A stretch of 64,000 nucleotides of DNA. Origin: Dyadobacter sp. SG02. Lineage in GTDB: Bacteria > Bacteroidota > Bacteroidia > Cytophagales > Spirosomataceae. Below the pieces are notes generated by a model. That model was not told where the DNA came from. It searched no databases and saw only the letters and a list, made by a program, of their open reading frames with translations. Shown piece after piece: positions 62,730 to 64,000 of the stretch. A program made the position numbers and the translations under genes. Each line of letters opens with the position of its first letter. Within the stretch, counting starts at the first letter, position 1. The DNA lies in assembly GCF_900109045.1 (NCBI RefSeq), contig NZ_FNYL01000003.1:1-64000 (forward strand). The letters are read 5' to 3'.

Positions 62730-64000
62730 TCACTCAAACCGCCTGTTCGCCCCGTTCAACTCCCCGTGCGAGCTGATAGCGACGGCGGTGAGGATGGCGA
62801 AAATGGCTATGATGAACAGGAAGTTGACGGCCCATCGACTGAGATTCAGGCCACGATCCGAGAAGGACGCCTCGGTTTTTTTCATGAGAACGACCAATAG
62901 AGCGACATTCAGGATGTATAGGTATTGCTCGACGCGGTAAAGACTTATGAATGCACAGGTGATGAGAATGCTGTAAACCGTGTACAAGCCCAGGTTGAGA
63001 AAGAAGAATTGTTGAATGTCCTCGTATTTGAATGTTAAAAGGGGCGCATTCGGCCGGATGTAGTATTTGAACATCGCGTAAGCGGCGAACGCGATAACGA
63101 GAAAAAGTGCTACCCATTGCACATAGGTAGTGATCCCGGCGGCATCAGCGAGCGGATCGAAGCCCTGGATCGTTTCGACCAGCCTTTTCGTTTCAAACGA
63201 CTGGTCCCAGACGATGAACGGGATGATTAATGTTAGAATAATGATCGGTGCCAGTAGGTGCGAACGCGACGCCTGCGTGTCGGTGACCTCCCATTCGGAA
63301 GTGAAAGTGCCGTAAGCCATACCCACGCCACCGAAAAAGCCGATCGAGTATTCCATGACATTCCAGAAATTGAAATGAAGGCCGGACACGCTGCCCATTA
63401 CCTGCAGAAAGTTGCCGAATGCGAACCCGAAACCACCGCCAAGTCCGGCGAAAACGGCCAGTCTCATGGCCGAATGTTGCTTGTGGCGGATCATGTACCA
63501 GAATAGCGCGACGGTCATACCCAGACAGGCGGCCCAGGCTTCCGAGCGGGGAGGTGTCATGAGCCAGCCGAGCTGCTCGATCAGGAGATAGTAAAACAGG
63601 ATGGCGCCTGCCGTCATTTCGGTGATCAGTTGTGCCCATTGTACCGGTTTTTCGCGGGAGGAGGCCAGGGTAAGCCCGAATAACCCGCCGCCGATCAGCC
63701 CGAACAACCCGCCGATTACGCAGAGCATCAGAAACCCGTAATAGACATTCCCGAATTCGAGCCCGCGTGCGAAACCGACCACTTTGCCATAGCTGATAAT
63801 GCCGCCTACGCCCCAGCCGGCCGCCGAGGCCAATGCCAGTTGAAATGCTTTTGCATACCAGTCTTTGCGCTTGGCGATGAGGACGATGCTCAATCCGCCG
63901 ACACCACCAGCCCAGGCGGCGCCTTGCTCGTGCCCGAACTGGCCGCGGATGGCCCAGGCAGTGCCCAGCGAAATGCCTGCAATCAGCAGGGCGTAAAGTA
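62730..64000 (-). CDS. Multi-span membrane protein, 5' end outside the window
   Basis: The frame stays open to the last base of the window, so the TTG-coded start at 63893 is only an apparent one. The 35 extra codons (ALLIAGISLGTAWAIRGQFG and GHEQGAAWAGGVGG) look like real family sequence. The visible 422 residues have about 10-12 hydrophobic spans with glycine-rich loops and end in AISSHGELNGANRRFE. I do not recognise the family. It is convergent with the phosphatase gene. Confidence 0.82.
   Translation of the reverse strand, partial: LYALLIAGISLGTAWAIRGQFGHEQGAAWAGGVGGLSIVLIAKRKDWYAKAFQLALASAAGWGVGGIISYGKVVGFARGLEFGNVYYGFLMLCVIGGLFGLIGGGLFGLTLASSREKPVQWAQLITEMTAGAILFYYLLIEQLGWLMTPPRSEAWAACLGMTVALFWYMIRHKQHSAMRLAVFAGLGGGFGFAFGNFLQVMGSVSGLHFNFWNVMEYSIGFFGGVGMAYGTFTSEWEVTDTQASRSHLLAPIIILTLIIPFIVWDQSFETKRLVETIQGFDPLADAAGITTYVQWVALFLVIAFAAYAMFKYYIRPNAPLLTFKYEDIQQFFFLNLGLYTVYSILITCAFISLYRVEQYLYILNVALLVVLMKKTEASFSDRGLNLSRWAVNFLFIIAIFAILTAVAISSHGELNGANRRFE

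Noticed and set aside
62701..62730. Frameshift joining the small frame to the membrane protein gene
   Set aside because: A stop in the small frame and a normal stop of the membrane gene lie next to each other; there is no sign that one was the extension of the other.

Overview
The window looks like a chromosomal segment of a Bacteroidota member of the order Cytophagales, most like Dyadobacter or a close relative. I infer this from several things: SusC/SusD and FecI/FecR/TonB-receptor gene sets, promoters of the Bacteroidota type (TAnnTTTG), a short Bacteroidota histone H1-like protein, a serine palmitoyltransferase for sphingolipids, and many Tat- or lipobox-tagged exported proteins. The species is not proven by the sequence alone. 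I see no phage, insertion sequence, CRISPR array or tRNA gene.

Layout. 1-372: the 3' end of a 23S rRNA, a 5S rRNA and a terminator close an rrn operon. 415-6297: an amino-sugar locus (LacI regulator, GH109-like enzyme, glucosamine-6-phosphate deaminase, NagX-like membrane acyltransferase, Tat-exported alpha/beta hydrolase). 6281-19306: mostly housekeeping genes (ispD, queA, accC, serine palmitoyltransferase, histone H1-like, MaoC hydratase, ribosome hibernation factor, cysM, fadD, hydrolases, GNAT). 19339-23391: an unrecognised four-gene unit with a lipoprotein nuclease, a proline-linker protein and two multi-span coiled-coil membrane proteins. 23432-26862: sulfite dehydrogenase with its cytochrome c, and two exported ferritin-like proteins. 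26863-27465: a non-coding stretch with a probable small RNA and a dyad cluster. 27466-31833: a PepSY-like secreted protein, an NtrC-type regulator and a convergent hybrid histidine kinase.

32035-36814: a quinoprotein-like dehydrogenase/cytochrome c and two DUF1080 (3-keto-disaccharide hydrolase) proteins, probably an extracytoplasmic oxidise-then-cleave route for glycosides. 36919-37358: an 81-bp tandem array of hairpin units. 37383-41805: a siderophore-type TonB receptor with FecR and an ECF sigma factor. 41978-45808: an unknown protein, an 11-mer-repeat LEA-like protein, a short glucan phosphorylase homologue that lacks the expected PLP lysine, and a Uma2 protein. 45880-49634: an RmlD-like reductase, a cyclophilin, a lipoprotein and a BamA-like barrel. 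49811-52174: a second TonB receptor. 52369-62580: a FecR-like fragment followed by a SusC/SusD locus whose enzymes are a neutral-ceramidase-like protein, a PqaA-like protein and a calcineurin-type phosphatase, with no glycoside hydrolase. 62730-64000: a membrane protein cut by the window end.

The best candidates for undescribed biology are the four-gene membrane/nuclease unit at 19339-23391, the GH-free SusCD locus at 52866-62580, the lysine-less phosphorylase homologue at 43426-45075, the candidate RNA near 27011-27177 and the 81-bp hairpin array.
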